The notes beneath the pieces are model-generated. The model saw nothing but the letters and a program-made list of their open reading frames with translations, made no database searches and had not been told where the DNA came from. DNA of 64,000 nucleotides from Flavobacteriaceae bacterium (lineage in GTDB: Bacteria; Bacteroidota; Bacteroidia; Flavobacteriales; Flavobacteriaceae): positions 42,030 to 106,029 of the forward strand of contig PALG01000028.1 in assembly GCA_002707025.1 (NCBI GenBank), read 5' to 3'. Both the position numbers and the translations under genes were made by a program. The first letter of the stretch is position 1. Each line of letters begins with the position of its first letter. Positions 28,508 to 35,955 of the stretch are shown in pieces.

Positions 28508-29665
28508 TTAGTCTGTGACAAAATCAATTACCGTTTTGGTAATAAAGTCAATTTGTTCCTCATCCAGTTCGGTATGCATGGGTAAAGAAATGACTTCCTT
28601 TACCAATTGATTGGTCACTGTAAAATCGGCTTCATTGTACCTTGGGTCTTTATATGCTTTTTGCGCATGTAACGGTATCGGGTAATAAACCCCGCAAGGA
28701 ATTCCATTATCATTTAAATGTTTCACCAAAGCGTCCCTAGTTCCATTTAAAATACGCAGCGTATATTGGTGAAAAACATGACAATCGCAAGTATCGCAAA
28801 TACTATTTCCAGCTTTGCAATATCCGGTGGGAGTGATAATATTTTCGATTCCTTCAAAAGCTTTGCTATATTTTCTAGCGGCATTTCGTCGCGCTGCATT
28901 ATATTGATCCAATTGAGGGAGTTTTGCTCTTAAAATAGTTGCCTGAATAGCATCCAATCGGGAGTTTACGCCTACCACATCGTGATGGTAGCGCTCGTAC
29001 ATACCATGGTTTACAATTCCACGAATGGTATGGGCCAAATCATCATCATTTGTGAAAATAGCGCCCCCATCGCCATAACACCCTAAGTTTTTAGAAGGGA
29101 AAAAAGAAGTGGAAGCGACGTGCCCAATGGCTCCCGTCTTGATTTTGGTTCCATCTTTGGAAGTATAATTAGCCCCAATTCCTTGGGCATTGTCTTCAAT
29201 TACGTATAAATTATGGGCCTTGGCAAGCTCCATGATTTCGTCCATGGGAGCCGCTAGCCCAAATAAATGCACAGGCACTATTGCTTTCGTCTTAGGGGTA
29301 ATGGCTTTTTTCACAGCTTCAACATCAATGTTGAAGTTTATAGGATCTACATCAACCAATACGGGTGTTAACCCCAACAATGCAATAACCTCTACGGTTG
29401 CTGCAAACGTGAAATCTGCTGTTATTACTTCATCTCCTGGCTTCAACCCAAGTCCCATCATGGCTACTTGCAAGGCATCGGTTCCATTAGCGCAGGGAAT
29501 AACGTGTTTAACGTTTAGATAGTCTTCCAGTTCTTTTTGGAATTGATGCACTTCTGGGCCATTGATGTATGCGGTAGATTCGATTACTTCAAGAACCGAT
29601 TGGTCTACCTGTTCTTTTATTTTTTCATATTGACCTTTAAGGTCAACCATTTGTATTTTTTTCAT
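28508..29665 (-). CDS. DegT/DnrJ/EryC1/StrS-family sugar aminotransferase
   Basis: A 385-residue PLP enzyme that transfers an amino group to a nucleotide-linked keto-sugar. PLP lysine is K192 in FFPSKNLGCYGDGG; the conserved GTDALQ and EDNAQGIGA motifs are present. An unusual cysteine cluster (C283, C290, C293, C295, in YCKAGNSICDTCDC) sits in the region that normally contacts substrate and could bind a metal. Whether the product is a bacillosamine-, perosamine- or ManNAcA-type sugar cannot be told from the sequence. It is co-directional with galE and has a strong predicted promoter. Confidence 0.92.
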   Translation of the reverse strand: MKKIQMVDLKGQYEKIKEQVDQSVLEVIESTAYINGPEVHQFQKELEDYLNVKHVIPCANGTDALQVAMMGLGLKPGDEVITADFTFAATVEVIALLGLTPVLVDVDPINFNIDVEAVKKAITPKTKAIVPVHLFGLAAPMDEIMELAKAHNLYVIEDNAQGIGANYTSKDGTKIKTGAIGHVASTSFFPSKNLGCYGDGGAIFTNDDDLAHTIRGIVNHGMYERYHHDVVGVNSRLDAIQATILRAKLPQLDQYNAARRNAARKYSKAFEGIENIITPTGYCKAGNSICDTCDCHVFHQYTLRILNGTRDALVKHLNDNGIPCGVYYPIPLHAQKAYKDPRYNEADFTVTNQLVKEVISLPMHTELDEEQIDFITKTVIDFVTD

Positions 29666-29684
29666 AGATGTGAGATGAACTTTT

Positions 29685-29715
29685 CAAAATTACAAAAATT
29701 GAAAACGGCGTACAA
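29685..29715 (-). promoter_or_regulatory. Promoter of the aminotransferase-galE operon
   Basis: Reverse strand: TTG at 29713-29715, 20 nt spacer, TAATTTTG at 29685-29692. Both elements match the Bacteroidota sigma-A consensus; the leader would be about 14 nt. Confidence 0.7.
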
Positions 29716-29754
29716 TGCAATTCCTCAAAGAAACGTATTTTAGCAATATATTCT

Positions 29755-30990
29755 ATGGAAAGCATTCTATACAACGCACTTATTTATGGAAGCCAGGCTC
29801 TCATGTGGCCTACACGTTTTTTCAATAAAAAAATGAAGCTATTCATTGAAGGCCGAAAAAATGTTTTTAAAATTCTTCAGCAAAAGATTTCTTCTGAAGA
29901 CACTACCATATGGTTTCATTGTGCTTCTTTGGGTGAATTTGAACAAGGACTTCCCATTATGGAAGGTTTAAAAAAGAAGTCACCAGGAACCAAATTGGTG
30001 GTTACTTTTTTTTCCCCTTCCGGTTATGAAATAAAAAAAAATACTCCTGTGGCAGATGTGGTGGTGTACCTCCCTCTAGATACGCCAGCCAATGCCAAAA
30101 AATTCTTGAAACTGGTGCATCCCTCCCAAGCTTTTTTTGTGAAGTATGAATTTTGGCCCAACTACTTATTTGCTCTTAAAAAAGGAGGTGTTCGCACCTA
30201 TTTGGTTTCAGGGCTTTTCCGAAGAAATCAAGTTTTTTTTAAACCCTATGGAGGTTTTATGCGGAAAGCTCTTGCTTGTTTTGATCATTTTTTTGTGCAA
30301 AACAAAACTTCCCTAAACTTATTGAAGGGTTTGGGTTTCGAAAATGTCACGGTAAGCGGAGACACCCGTTTTGATCGGGTTTCACATCAAATAGAAATGG
30401 ACAACTCCCTAGAGTTTATGGAGCAATTCAGAGAAGAAAAACTTTGTATGGTCTGTGGGAGCACGTGGCCTGAAGACGAAAAGGTATTGCTTCCTTTTAT
30501 GAATTCCGATCTTGGAAAAACACTGAAATTTGTCATCGCACCACATAAAATAGAGGAAAGAAATATTGTCCAACTACAAAATCAATTAAAACTTCCCTCT
30601 ATTCGCTATACGGAAAGCAAAGAGACAGCTCTTGAAGAATATTCCATACTAATTGTAGACACGGTAGGGTTACTAACTAAAATATACAGTTATGCAGATA
30701 TCGCCTATGTGGGTGGCGCGATGGGAAACACGGGGCTGCACAACATATTGGAACCTGCTACTTTTGGACTACCCATTGTTATAGGAAAACATTTTGAAAA
30801 ATTCCCAGAGGCCATTAAGCTACAAGATATTGCTGGGCTCTATTCTGTACAGAACAGTGATGAATGTCTTGAAATTCTACAAAAATTGGTGTCCGACAAA
30901 AAATTTCGTGAAACAACCGGGATGATTTCAGGTCATTTCGTAAACAGTCATACAGGTGCCACTCGAACAATTTTGCAAAATATTAGTTAA
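29755..30990 (+). CDS. waaA: 3-deoxy-D-manno-octulosonic acid (Kdo) transferase
   Basis: Adds Kdo to lipid A precursor at the inner membrane. The protein is 411 aa. A short N-terminal hydrophobic/amphipathic segment precedes the GT-B fold: WFHCASLGEFEQGLP and FFVKYEFWPNYL in the acceptor half, and the donor half with FVIAPHK, AYVGGAMGNTGLHNILEPATFGLPIVIG. The catalytic glutamate is in SLGEFEQG. It is divergent from the sugar aminotransferase gene with an 89-bp gap. An imperfect -7 element (TATTTTAG) lies at 29736-29743. Confidence 0.95.
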   Translation: MESILYNALIYGSQALMWPTRFFNKKMKLFIEGRKNVFKILQQKISSEDTTIWFHCASLGEFEQGLPIMEGLKKKSPGTKLVVTFFSPSGYEIKKNTPVADVVVYLPLDTPANAKKFLKLVHPSQAFFVKYEFWPNYLFALKKGGVRTYLVSGLFRRNQVFFKPYGGFMRKALACFDHFFVQNKTSLNLLKGLGFENVTVSGDTRFDRVSHQIEMDNSLEFMEQFREEKLCMVCGSTWPEDEKVLLPFMNSDLGKTLKFVIAPHKIEERNIVQLQNQLKLPSIRYTESKETALEEYSILIVDTVGLLTKIYSYADIAYVGGAMGNTGLHNILEPATFGLPIVIGKHFEKFPEAIKLQDIAGLYSVQNSDECLEILQKLVSDKKFRETTGMISGHFVNSHTGATRTILQNIS

Positions 30991-31101
30991 TTAGTTAGCT
31001 ATACTCTAAATCTTTTCCTAAAAAATTCATCTTTTAATAAAATTTTAAATTTTACTGAATAAAATCATCATAGTTTTACCCAAACACCAATCACTAAAAT
31101 T

Positions 31102-31311
31102 ATGAGAAAGTATTTTTTAATTGCCAGTTTAGCAATATTCACCTTAGCAACGACAAGTTGTAGGGACAAAGAAACAAAAGTCATCGTAGAAGAAAAACCA
31201 GCCGTTGAAGAAGAAGACAAAGGGATTCTTGAAAAAGTAGGCGAAAAAGTAGACGATGAAGTAAATAAGGAAATCGATGAAGAAATCGATAAAATTGGGG
31301 ACGACAATTAA
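31102..31311 (+). CDS. Small acidic lipoprotein, paralogue 1
   Basis: A 69-residue predicted lipoprotein: signal peptide ending in TTSC (Cys20) followed by RDKET, then a Glu/Asp/Lys-rich helical region (GEKVDDEVNKEIDEEIDKI). It shares the layout C-R-[DE]-x-[EK] plus a low-complexity charged helix with genes at 31348 and 34631. Function unknown; likely anchored to a membrane by its lipid. Small acidic lipoproteins of this kind are easily missed by gene callers. Confidence 0.75.
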   Translation: MRKYFLIASLAIFTLATTSCRDKETKVIVEEKPAVEEEDKGILEKVGEKVDDEVNKEIDEEIDKIGDDN

Positions 31312-31347
31312 TTTATAAAAATATACACTAACGTAAAATTTACCATT

Positions 31348-31593
31348 ATGAAAAAGTCAGTCATTTTAGGAATGTTCATCTTAGCTTTTGCCATTTCATT
31401 TACCTCTTGCCGGGAAAAGAAAACCGAAGCTGAAGCAACTATCGAGGAAATGCAGGAAGAAGGAGCAACCATGAAAAAAAAGGTTGATGGAGACGAAGTG
31501 AAAATTAAGATGGAAACCGAAAACAAAGAAGTGAAAATTAAGCAGGAAGACGGCGAAACCAAAATCAAGGAAGAAACCGATGATAATTCCTAA
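31348..31593 (+). CDS. Small acidic lipoprotein, paralogue 2
   Basis: An 81-residue predicted lipoprotein starting 36 bp after paralogue 1. The lipobox is TSC at residue 21, followed by REKKTEAEAT, then a repeat-like segment DGDEVKIKMETENKEVKIK with alternating charged and hydrophobic residues, which could form a beta-hairpin or amphipathic helix. A terminator follows, so genes 1 and 2 probably share a transcript. Function unknown. Confidence 0.78.
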   Translation: MKKSVILGMFILAFAISFTSCREKKTEAEATIEEMQEEGATMKKKVDGDEVKIKMETENKEVKIKQEDGETKIKEETDDNS

Positions 31594-31620
31594 TTAAGTT
31601 TAGTTTAGTTATAATTGGAA

Positions 31621-31647
31621 AAGCCTGCAAATGCAGGCTTTTTTTAG
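31621..31647 (+). terminator. Terminator after the lipoprotein pair
   Basis: AAGCCTGC (31621-31628), loop AAAT, GCAGGCTT (31633-31640), then seven Ts. It ends 3 bp after the convergent S24-regulator gene begins its stop codon region. Confidence 0.85.
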
Positions 31648-32414
31648 GTATTTAAATTTTTAATCTGACCTTTCAGATCTTCCATGGATTGCTGCAATTG
31701 ACGTAGCAACATACTTTCGGAAGGTTCTTCTATACCAAAGGTAAGCTTACTATTTACCATCCACAATTCTTGGATATCCCTTACCGATACTTCAATGGGG
31801 AGGTATTCTGGATTCAAGGAAATCAATTTCACTTTATGAGGCGTTTTAGGGAGCTTTTGTAGTTTTTTCACTAAGACTGAATCGTGCAGAACCACAATGT
31901 ATATTCTACTATCGGAAGCTTCAGAAATATTTGCCACGGCCTTTCCCAACACCCATTCATTAGGACGAATATTAGGAAGCATGCTATCCCCCTCAACTTG
32001 AAAACCTCGGTAGGAAGCATTCCGGTATTCTGGTAAAGGAATCCGAAAAGAAGGTAATGAACCCACCCAATCTACATCTTGAACATTATGGGGATAACCT
32101 GCAGCAGCTTTTTGATTCACCAATAAAATGGTTTCTTCATCATCAGAATCTACCGTGATTACCTTCGGACTCACATCTCCCTGATTTAAATTGACATATT
32201 GCACATGACTTTTTCCGTAAAGCCACAGTGGATTGATCTGAAACTGTTGTAACAATTCCATTACCACCGAACCCGAAAGCTTGGTTTTTCCCCTTTCAAT
32301 ATCTGCAGTACTATTCTTTATCCCTAAAACTTCAGCAAAAGCTTGTTGGGTAAAGTTTTGTTCGTCCCTAACCTTCTTGAAACGAACCACCTCTATGGCA
32401 AGTTCTTTTTCCAT
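31644..32414 (-). CDS. LexA-like repressor: XRE helix-turn-helix plus S24 self-cleaving domain
   Basis: A 256-residue regulator. Residues about 8-65 are an XRE/Cro-type helix-turn-helix (FTQQAFAEVLGIKNSTADIERG). Residues about 98-230 are an S24 domain: a LexA-style cleavage site Ala105-Gly106 (QKAAAGYPHN), nucleophile Ser144 in VEGDSMLPN and general base Lys183 in SVLVKKL. Spacing of 39 and 39 residues is close to that of LexA (35 and 37). All elements needed for RecA-stimulated self-cleavage are therefore visible. A glutamine-rich C-terminal helix (LLRQLQQSMEDLKGQ) is additional. It is divergent from a DNA-repair operon, with four palindromes in the shared 99-bp gap. Confidence 0.93.
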   Translation of the reverse strand: MEKELAIEVVRFKKVRDEQNFTQQAFAEVLGIKNSTADIERGKTKLSGSVVMELLQQFQINPLWLYGKSHVQYVNLNQGDVSPKVITVDSDDEETILLVNQKAAAGYPHNVQDVDWVGSLPSFRIPLPEYRNASYRGFQVEGDSMLPNIRPNEWVLGKAVANISEASDSRIYIVVLHDSVLVKKLQKLPKTPHKVKLISLNPEYLPIEVSVRDIQELWMVNSKLTFGIEEPSESMLLRQLQQSMEDLKGQIKNLNT

Positions 32415-32435
32415 TTTATAAATGTAATGATTTTT

Positions 32436-32506
32436 GGATTATTTCCTAATAAAATTAGGATTTATTCCATAAAAAAGGAATTAATCCTTATTTTTGGAAT
32501 ATTTCC
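32436..32506. promoter_or_regulatory. Four-site operator array, GGA-N5-TCC palindromes
   Basis: Four 11-bp sites: GGATTATTTCC (32436-32446), GGATTTATTCC (32458-32468), GGAATTAATCC (32477-32487) and GGAATATTTCC (32496-32506). Centres are 22, 19 and 19 bp apart, about two helical turns. Overlapping longer palindromes are TCCTAAT-AAA-ATTAGGA and TTGGAA-TAT-TTCCAA. The probable binder is the adjacent S24 repressor. Confidence 0.75.
32489..32496 (+). promoter_or_regulatory. Predicted -7 box of the radical-SAM operon
   Basis: TATTTTTG is an exact TAnnTTTG match. It lies between operator sites 3 and 4 and shares its last G with site 4, so bound repressor should block it. The ATG follows 17 bp later. 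Confidence 0.6.
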
Positions 32507-32513
32507 AACTACT

Positions 32514-33782
32514 ATGAATTACGAAAGAATAAAAGAAAAGTTAGAAATTCTGGCCGATGCCGCTAAATATGACGTTTCCTGTGCGTCCAGCGGCAGTACT
32601 AGAAAAAACAAGAATAAAGGTCTAGGAAATAGCAGCGGTATGGGGATTTGCCACAGTTATACGGAAGACGGGCGTTGCGTTTCCCTTCTCAAAATCCTAC
32701 TTACCAATCATTGTATTTTTGATTGCGCCTATTGCGTCACCCGAAAAAGCAACGATATAAAACGGGCGGCTTTTAAGGTTCAAGAGGTGGTTGATTTGAC
32801 CATTCACTTTTACAGAAGAAATTACATTGAAGGACTGTTTTTAAGCAGTGGTATATTTAAAAATGCCGACTACACCATGGAACGTCTGGTACAAGTGGCT
32901 AAAAAGCTTCGGGAAGAAGAAAACTTCAACGGCTACATTCATCTTAAGTCCATCCCTGGGGCAAGTGATGAGTTAATGCGGGAAGCCGGGCTATATGCAG
33001 ATCGGCTTTCGGTCAATATAGAAATTCCTACCAAAAAGGGGTTGAAACTTTTAGCGCCAGATAAAGACCGAAAAGACTTTATTAATCCCATGCGCAAGGT
33101 GAAAGAAGAAATCATTCAATATAAGATAGAAAAGAAAAAATACAAAAGCACTCCTATTTATGCCCCTGCCGGGCAAAGCACACAAATGATTGTAGGTGCT
33201 TCAGGAGAAAGCGACATGGAAATTATGTACACGGCTACCTATTTCTATAAAAAATTTGATCTCAAAAGAGTTTATTATTCCGGCTACGTTCCAATTAGCT
33301 ACGATCATCGACTTCCGCAGATAGGCAGTGAAGTCCCCATGCTTCGAGAGAACAGACTCTATCAAACCGATTGGTTGCTGCGTTTTTACGGTTTCAATAT
33401 TCAGGAAATACTAAACCCTATCCACCCGCACCTAGACACCGATATTGACCCTAAACTTAGTTGGGCTTTACGAAACCTTCACCTCTTCCCAATCGATGTT
33501 AATTTTGCGGATAAGGAGCTATTGGCAAGGGTTCCCGGAGTAGGCATGCGATCTGTACATAAAATACTTCAGGCGCGTAGGCACCAGAAATTACGAGTTG
33601 ACGATCTAAAGAAAATGGGCGTGGCTTGGAACCGAACCCAATATTTTATTACCGCTTCTACGAGTCTAATTGGGAAAGATTTCACGGCCGCTCAAATTAA
33701 AAGTAGCATCCTGGGGAACTCGAATAGCAAATACCAAAACACCTATAATGCGCAACTTTCCTTATTTAACCAAACATCTTGA
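32514..33782 (+). CDS. Putative DNA modification/repair radical SAM protein
   Basis: A 422-residue radical SAM protein of the family annotated as rSAM_link_UDG (TIGR03916, from memory), often found beside uracil-DNA-glycosylase-like genes. The 4Fe-4S motif is C67-x3-C71-x2-C74 (CIFDCAYC). A C-terminal helix-hairpin-helix (residues about 335-365, LLARVPGVGMRSVHKIL) is typical of DNA binding. The ATG at 32514 gives MNYERIKEKLEILADAAKYD, the family's usual beginning; frames extending further upstream would run through the operators. It overlaps the next gene by 4 nt. The reaction is not established. Confidence 0.92.
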   Translation: MNYERIKEKLEILADAAKYDVSCASSGSTRKNKNKGLGNSSGMGICHSYTEDGRCVSLLKILLTNHCIFDCAYCVTRKSNDIKRAAFKVQEVVDLTIHFYRRNYIEGLFLSSGIFKNADYTMERLVQVAKKLREEENFNGYIHLKSIPGASDELMREAGLYADRLSVNIEIPTKKGLKLLAPDKDRKDFINPMRKVKEEIIQYKIEKKKYKSTPIYAPAGQSTQMIVGASGESDMEIMYTATYFYKKFDLKRVYYSGYVPISYDHRLPQIGSEVPMLRENRLYQTDWLLRFYGFNIQEILNPIHPHLDTDIDPKLSWALRNLHLFPIDVNFADKELLARVPGVGMRSVHKILQARRHQKLRVDDLKKMGVAWNRTQYFITASTSLIGKDFTAAQIKSSILGNSNSKYQNTYNAQLSLFNQTS

Positions 33783-34546
33783 TTGCTTTATACGACCATA
33801 GTTTCGAAGGATTTTTAACTGTCCTATTTGAGGTTTTTGAATACCGATGGAATTATTGCGAAATTCAAAAACAAGCCGAAAGTCACCAAAACTTATTTGA
33901 TGAGCATAAAACCATTATTACACAACCTGAAAAATCACAACGGGTTTGGAAAGGCCTTGAAAAAGTGGGAAGTAAAAAAGCGCAGCGACTCACCTATCGG
34001 GTGTTTTTAAGCGAATTAAAAGGAGTGGAAAACCTATTGCTTCAATTTGTTCAGAAACTTTTTGAAACGCAAGGCGAAGTAGTACAAAACCCTGCCGATG
34101 TAACCTTTCGGGAAATATTGAAGATCGACAAAATGATTGGCCGGGAAAAGCACCGCATGGATGCCTTTATCCGTTTTAGGGAGACGAAGGACCATATTTA
34201 TTTTGCCACGATTTCTCCCGACTTTAACGTATTGCCACTTAATATTCCCCATTTCAGAAAAAGATACGCCGATCAAAAGTGGATGATTTATGATGTGAAA
34301 CGAAACTATGGATTTTTTTACAACCTTTATACAGTTGAAGAAGTGGTATTGGAAACCATTTCGGAAATGAACGTAAATACTTCTTTTGATTGCCTGTATT
34401 TTTCCGAAGAAGAAAAATGGTTTCAAGAACTCTGGAAAACCTACTTCCAGCACACAAATATTTCAGAAAGGAAAAATAGCCAACTTCATATAAAACACGT
34501 TCCTAAAAGATATTGGAAATACCTAATTGAAAAAAATGTTATTTGA
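33779..34546 (+). CDS. DUF4130 family putative DNA repair/metabolism protein
   Basis: A 255-residue partner of the radical SAM protein (family TIGR03915, SAM_7_link_chp, from memory). It begins ALYDHSFEGFLTVLFEVFEYR, the conserved start, and ends PKRYWKYLIEK. The TTG start at 33779 overlaps the upstream TGA (TTGA), implying coupled translation. Residues about 85-245 form the DUF4130 domain (KIDKMIGREKHRMDAFIRFRETKD, then WMIYDVKRNYGFFYNL). The uracil-DNA-glycosylase domain that is fused in some relatives is absent here. Function is inferred only from association with the repair-like partner. Confidence 0.9.
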   Translation: MIALYDHSFEGFLTVLFEVFEYRWNYCEIQKQAESHQNLFDEHKTIITQPEKSQRVWKGLEKVGSKKAQRLTYRVFLSELKGVENLLLQFVQKLFETQGEVVQNPADVTFREILKIDKMIGREKHRMDAFIRFRETKDHIYFATISPDFNVLPLNIPHFRKRYADQKWMIYDVKRNYGFFYNLYTVEEVVLETISEMNVNTSFDCLYFSEEEKWFQELWKTYFQHTNISERKNSQLHIKHVPKRYWKYLIEKNVI

Positions 34547-34630
34547 AAAATTTGATTTAATTTTACTACGAAATTATACGTAATACAACCACGTAAAATA
34601 TTAATTACTAACTGAATAAATCAACAAACA

Positions 34631-34894
34631 ATGAAAAAATTATTTATTTCCTTCGCAGCGTTATGCTTAGTAGCGTCTGTGTATTCTTGTAGAGAGACTG
34701 AAAAGAAAGCTGACGAAATGGGTGACAGTATTGAAGAAACCATGGAAGAAGTGGAAGAAAAAACGGAAGAAGCCATGGAAGACATGGAAGAAACCATGGA
34801 AGAAGCAGGTGACAAAATGGAAGAAGCTATGGACACGCTAGCTGAGAAAACAGAAAAGACTTTCGATGCTGCTAAAAAATCTATGGAAGACTAA
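34631..34894 (+). CDS. Small acidic lipoprotein, paralogue 3
   Basis: An 87-residue predicted lipoprotein: signal peptide ending YSC (Cys20), then RETEKKADEMGDSIEE and a run of EEAMEDMEETMEEAGDKMEE-type repeats predicted to be one long acidic helix or coiled coil. It resembles the two lipoproteins at 31.1-31.6 kb in layout, with the repair operon between them. A terminator follows. Function unknown. Confidence 0.82.
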   Translation: MKKLFISFAALCLVASVYSCRETEKKADEMGDSIEETMEEVEEKTEEAMEDMEETMEEAGDKMEEAMDTLAEKTEKTFDAAKKSMED

Positions 34895-34921
34895 TTCCAC
34901 AGTAGCATTTCATAATGCAAA

Positions 34922-34950
34922 AAGCCAGGCGATTTGCCTGGCTTTTTTAT
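34922..34950. terminator. Terminator between lipoprotein 3 and the OmpA fragment
   Basis: AAGCCAGGC (34922-34930), GATTT loop, GCCTGGCTT (34936-34944), then a T-run. The flanking A-tract upstream lets it work for the convergent reverse-strand gene too. Confidence 0.85.
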
Positions 34951-34968
34951 TGGGTTTCTTTCTGTGTA

Positions 34969-35388
34969 TTATTCTACGATAATAAATTCAGATCTTCTGT
35001 TTAATTGGTGTTTTCCTTCAGAACAATCCACGCCATTGGCACATTCATTGACCAATTGGGTTTCTCCATATCCTTGCCCAGATAGTCTAGAAGCTTCAAT
35101 GCCTCCATTTTCAACCAACCAAGCTATAGTAGATTGTGCCCTTCTATTGGAAAGATCCATATTATAAGCATCATTGGCACGACTATCGGTATGGGAACGA
35201 ACATCAATTTTCATGGAAGGGTATTTCTTCAATACGGCTACTACTTTACGAAGTTCCACTTCTGCATCGTTACGGATTTTATCTTTATCAAGATCAAAAT
35301 AAATTGGGTTTAACCCCAATACTTCAAACAAATCGGATCCTACTCCTGCCGCTACAACCCCTAAATCATTTCCAGCATTCAAAAACAC
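34969..35388 (-). pseudogene. Truncated OmpA C-terminal (peptidoglycan-binding) domain
   Basis: Encodes 139 residues almost wholly made of an OmpA-like domain: PIYFDLDKDKIRNDAEVEL, VRSHTDSRANDAYNMDLSNRRA, GYGETQLVNEC and LNRRSEFIIVE. Such domains in Flavobacteriaceae normally end proteins of 400-700 residues (often encoded next to PorP/SprF genes). Here the frame starts at a GTG two codons after an in-frame TAA, there is no signal peptide, and the 430 bp upstream is non-coding. It is best read as the 3' remnant of a longer gene, though expression as a small protein cannot be excluded. Confidence 0.7.
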
Positions 35389-35826
35389 TTTTTAATACGG
35401 AAGTAACAGTAATTTTTTCCATAGGATTATCTGTAGATATATTTATGTCTATTCAATTAAATTGGGATAAAAAAAAAGCGAAGTACTGGTTGGCTACTTA
35501 ACTTTCAGGGGCAAAACTATCTAAAAAACCGATAAAATGCATTTAGCATTGTTAACAAAAACAAAAAACTCGTTAAAATGTTACTTTTTTACGATGAAAA
35601 GCATATTTTAAAGTAATTATCCAAATGGAATGTTATAAGCTATTGCTTCTCAGGACATGAACAATGCATTTTTTTAGTTAAATTTGAAGGAATTTTTTTA
35701 CAAAAAAATCGGTAAAGTGCAATAAAAACCGATAAAATTACACAAAAGAAAGTTCTAAATCACTATTTCATATTCATTATTAAGTAGTTAGGTTTGTCTT
35801 AGATTTTTAACCTAAAACCTAACGTT
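35389..35826. other. 438-bp AT-rich intergenic region
   Basis: No open frame with a recognisable product. It may contain decayed 5' sequence of the OmpA gene. The word AAAACCGATAAAAT occurs near 35526 and 35727 (direct repeat about 200 bp apart) and a related inverted AATCGGTAAA near 35707. The right end carries the promoter-like element for the 42-residue lipoprotein. Confidence 0.6.
35789..35796 (+). promoter_or_regulatory. Predicted -7 box for the 35.8-kb lipoprotein gene
   Basis: TAGGTTTG matches TAnnTTTG, 30 bp before the ATG at 35827. No TTG at -33. Confidence 0.45.
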
Positions 35827-35955
35827 ATGAAAAAACTTATGCTTATTTTAGCCATGCTTACTTTAGTAGTAGCTGCTAGCTGTACACCCGAATCTTTAGC
35901 TGACGATGCTCAACAAATTGACAAAAAAGACTACCAAATCCCAACCAACGGATAA
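35827..35955 (+). CDS. Very small lipoprotein (42 aa) overlapping the next gene
   Basis: ATG at 35827 opens 42 codons: a hydrophobic segment MKKLMLILAMLTLVVAASC with a good lipobox (AASC, Cys19), then TPESLADDAQQIDKKDYQIP and a stop at 35953-35955. It has its own -7-like box. Its last 50 bp overlap the start of the membrane protein gene in another frame. Short C-terminal acidic region fits the small lipoprotein theme of this locus. Confidence 0.65.
   Translation: MKKLMLILAMLTLVVAASCTPESLADDAQQIDKKDYQIPTNG

Noticed and set aside
32343..32513. Radical-SAM protein extended upstream to about 32343
   Set aside because: The extension would translate the operator array and antisense regulator codons; conserved sequence begins at ATG 32514.
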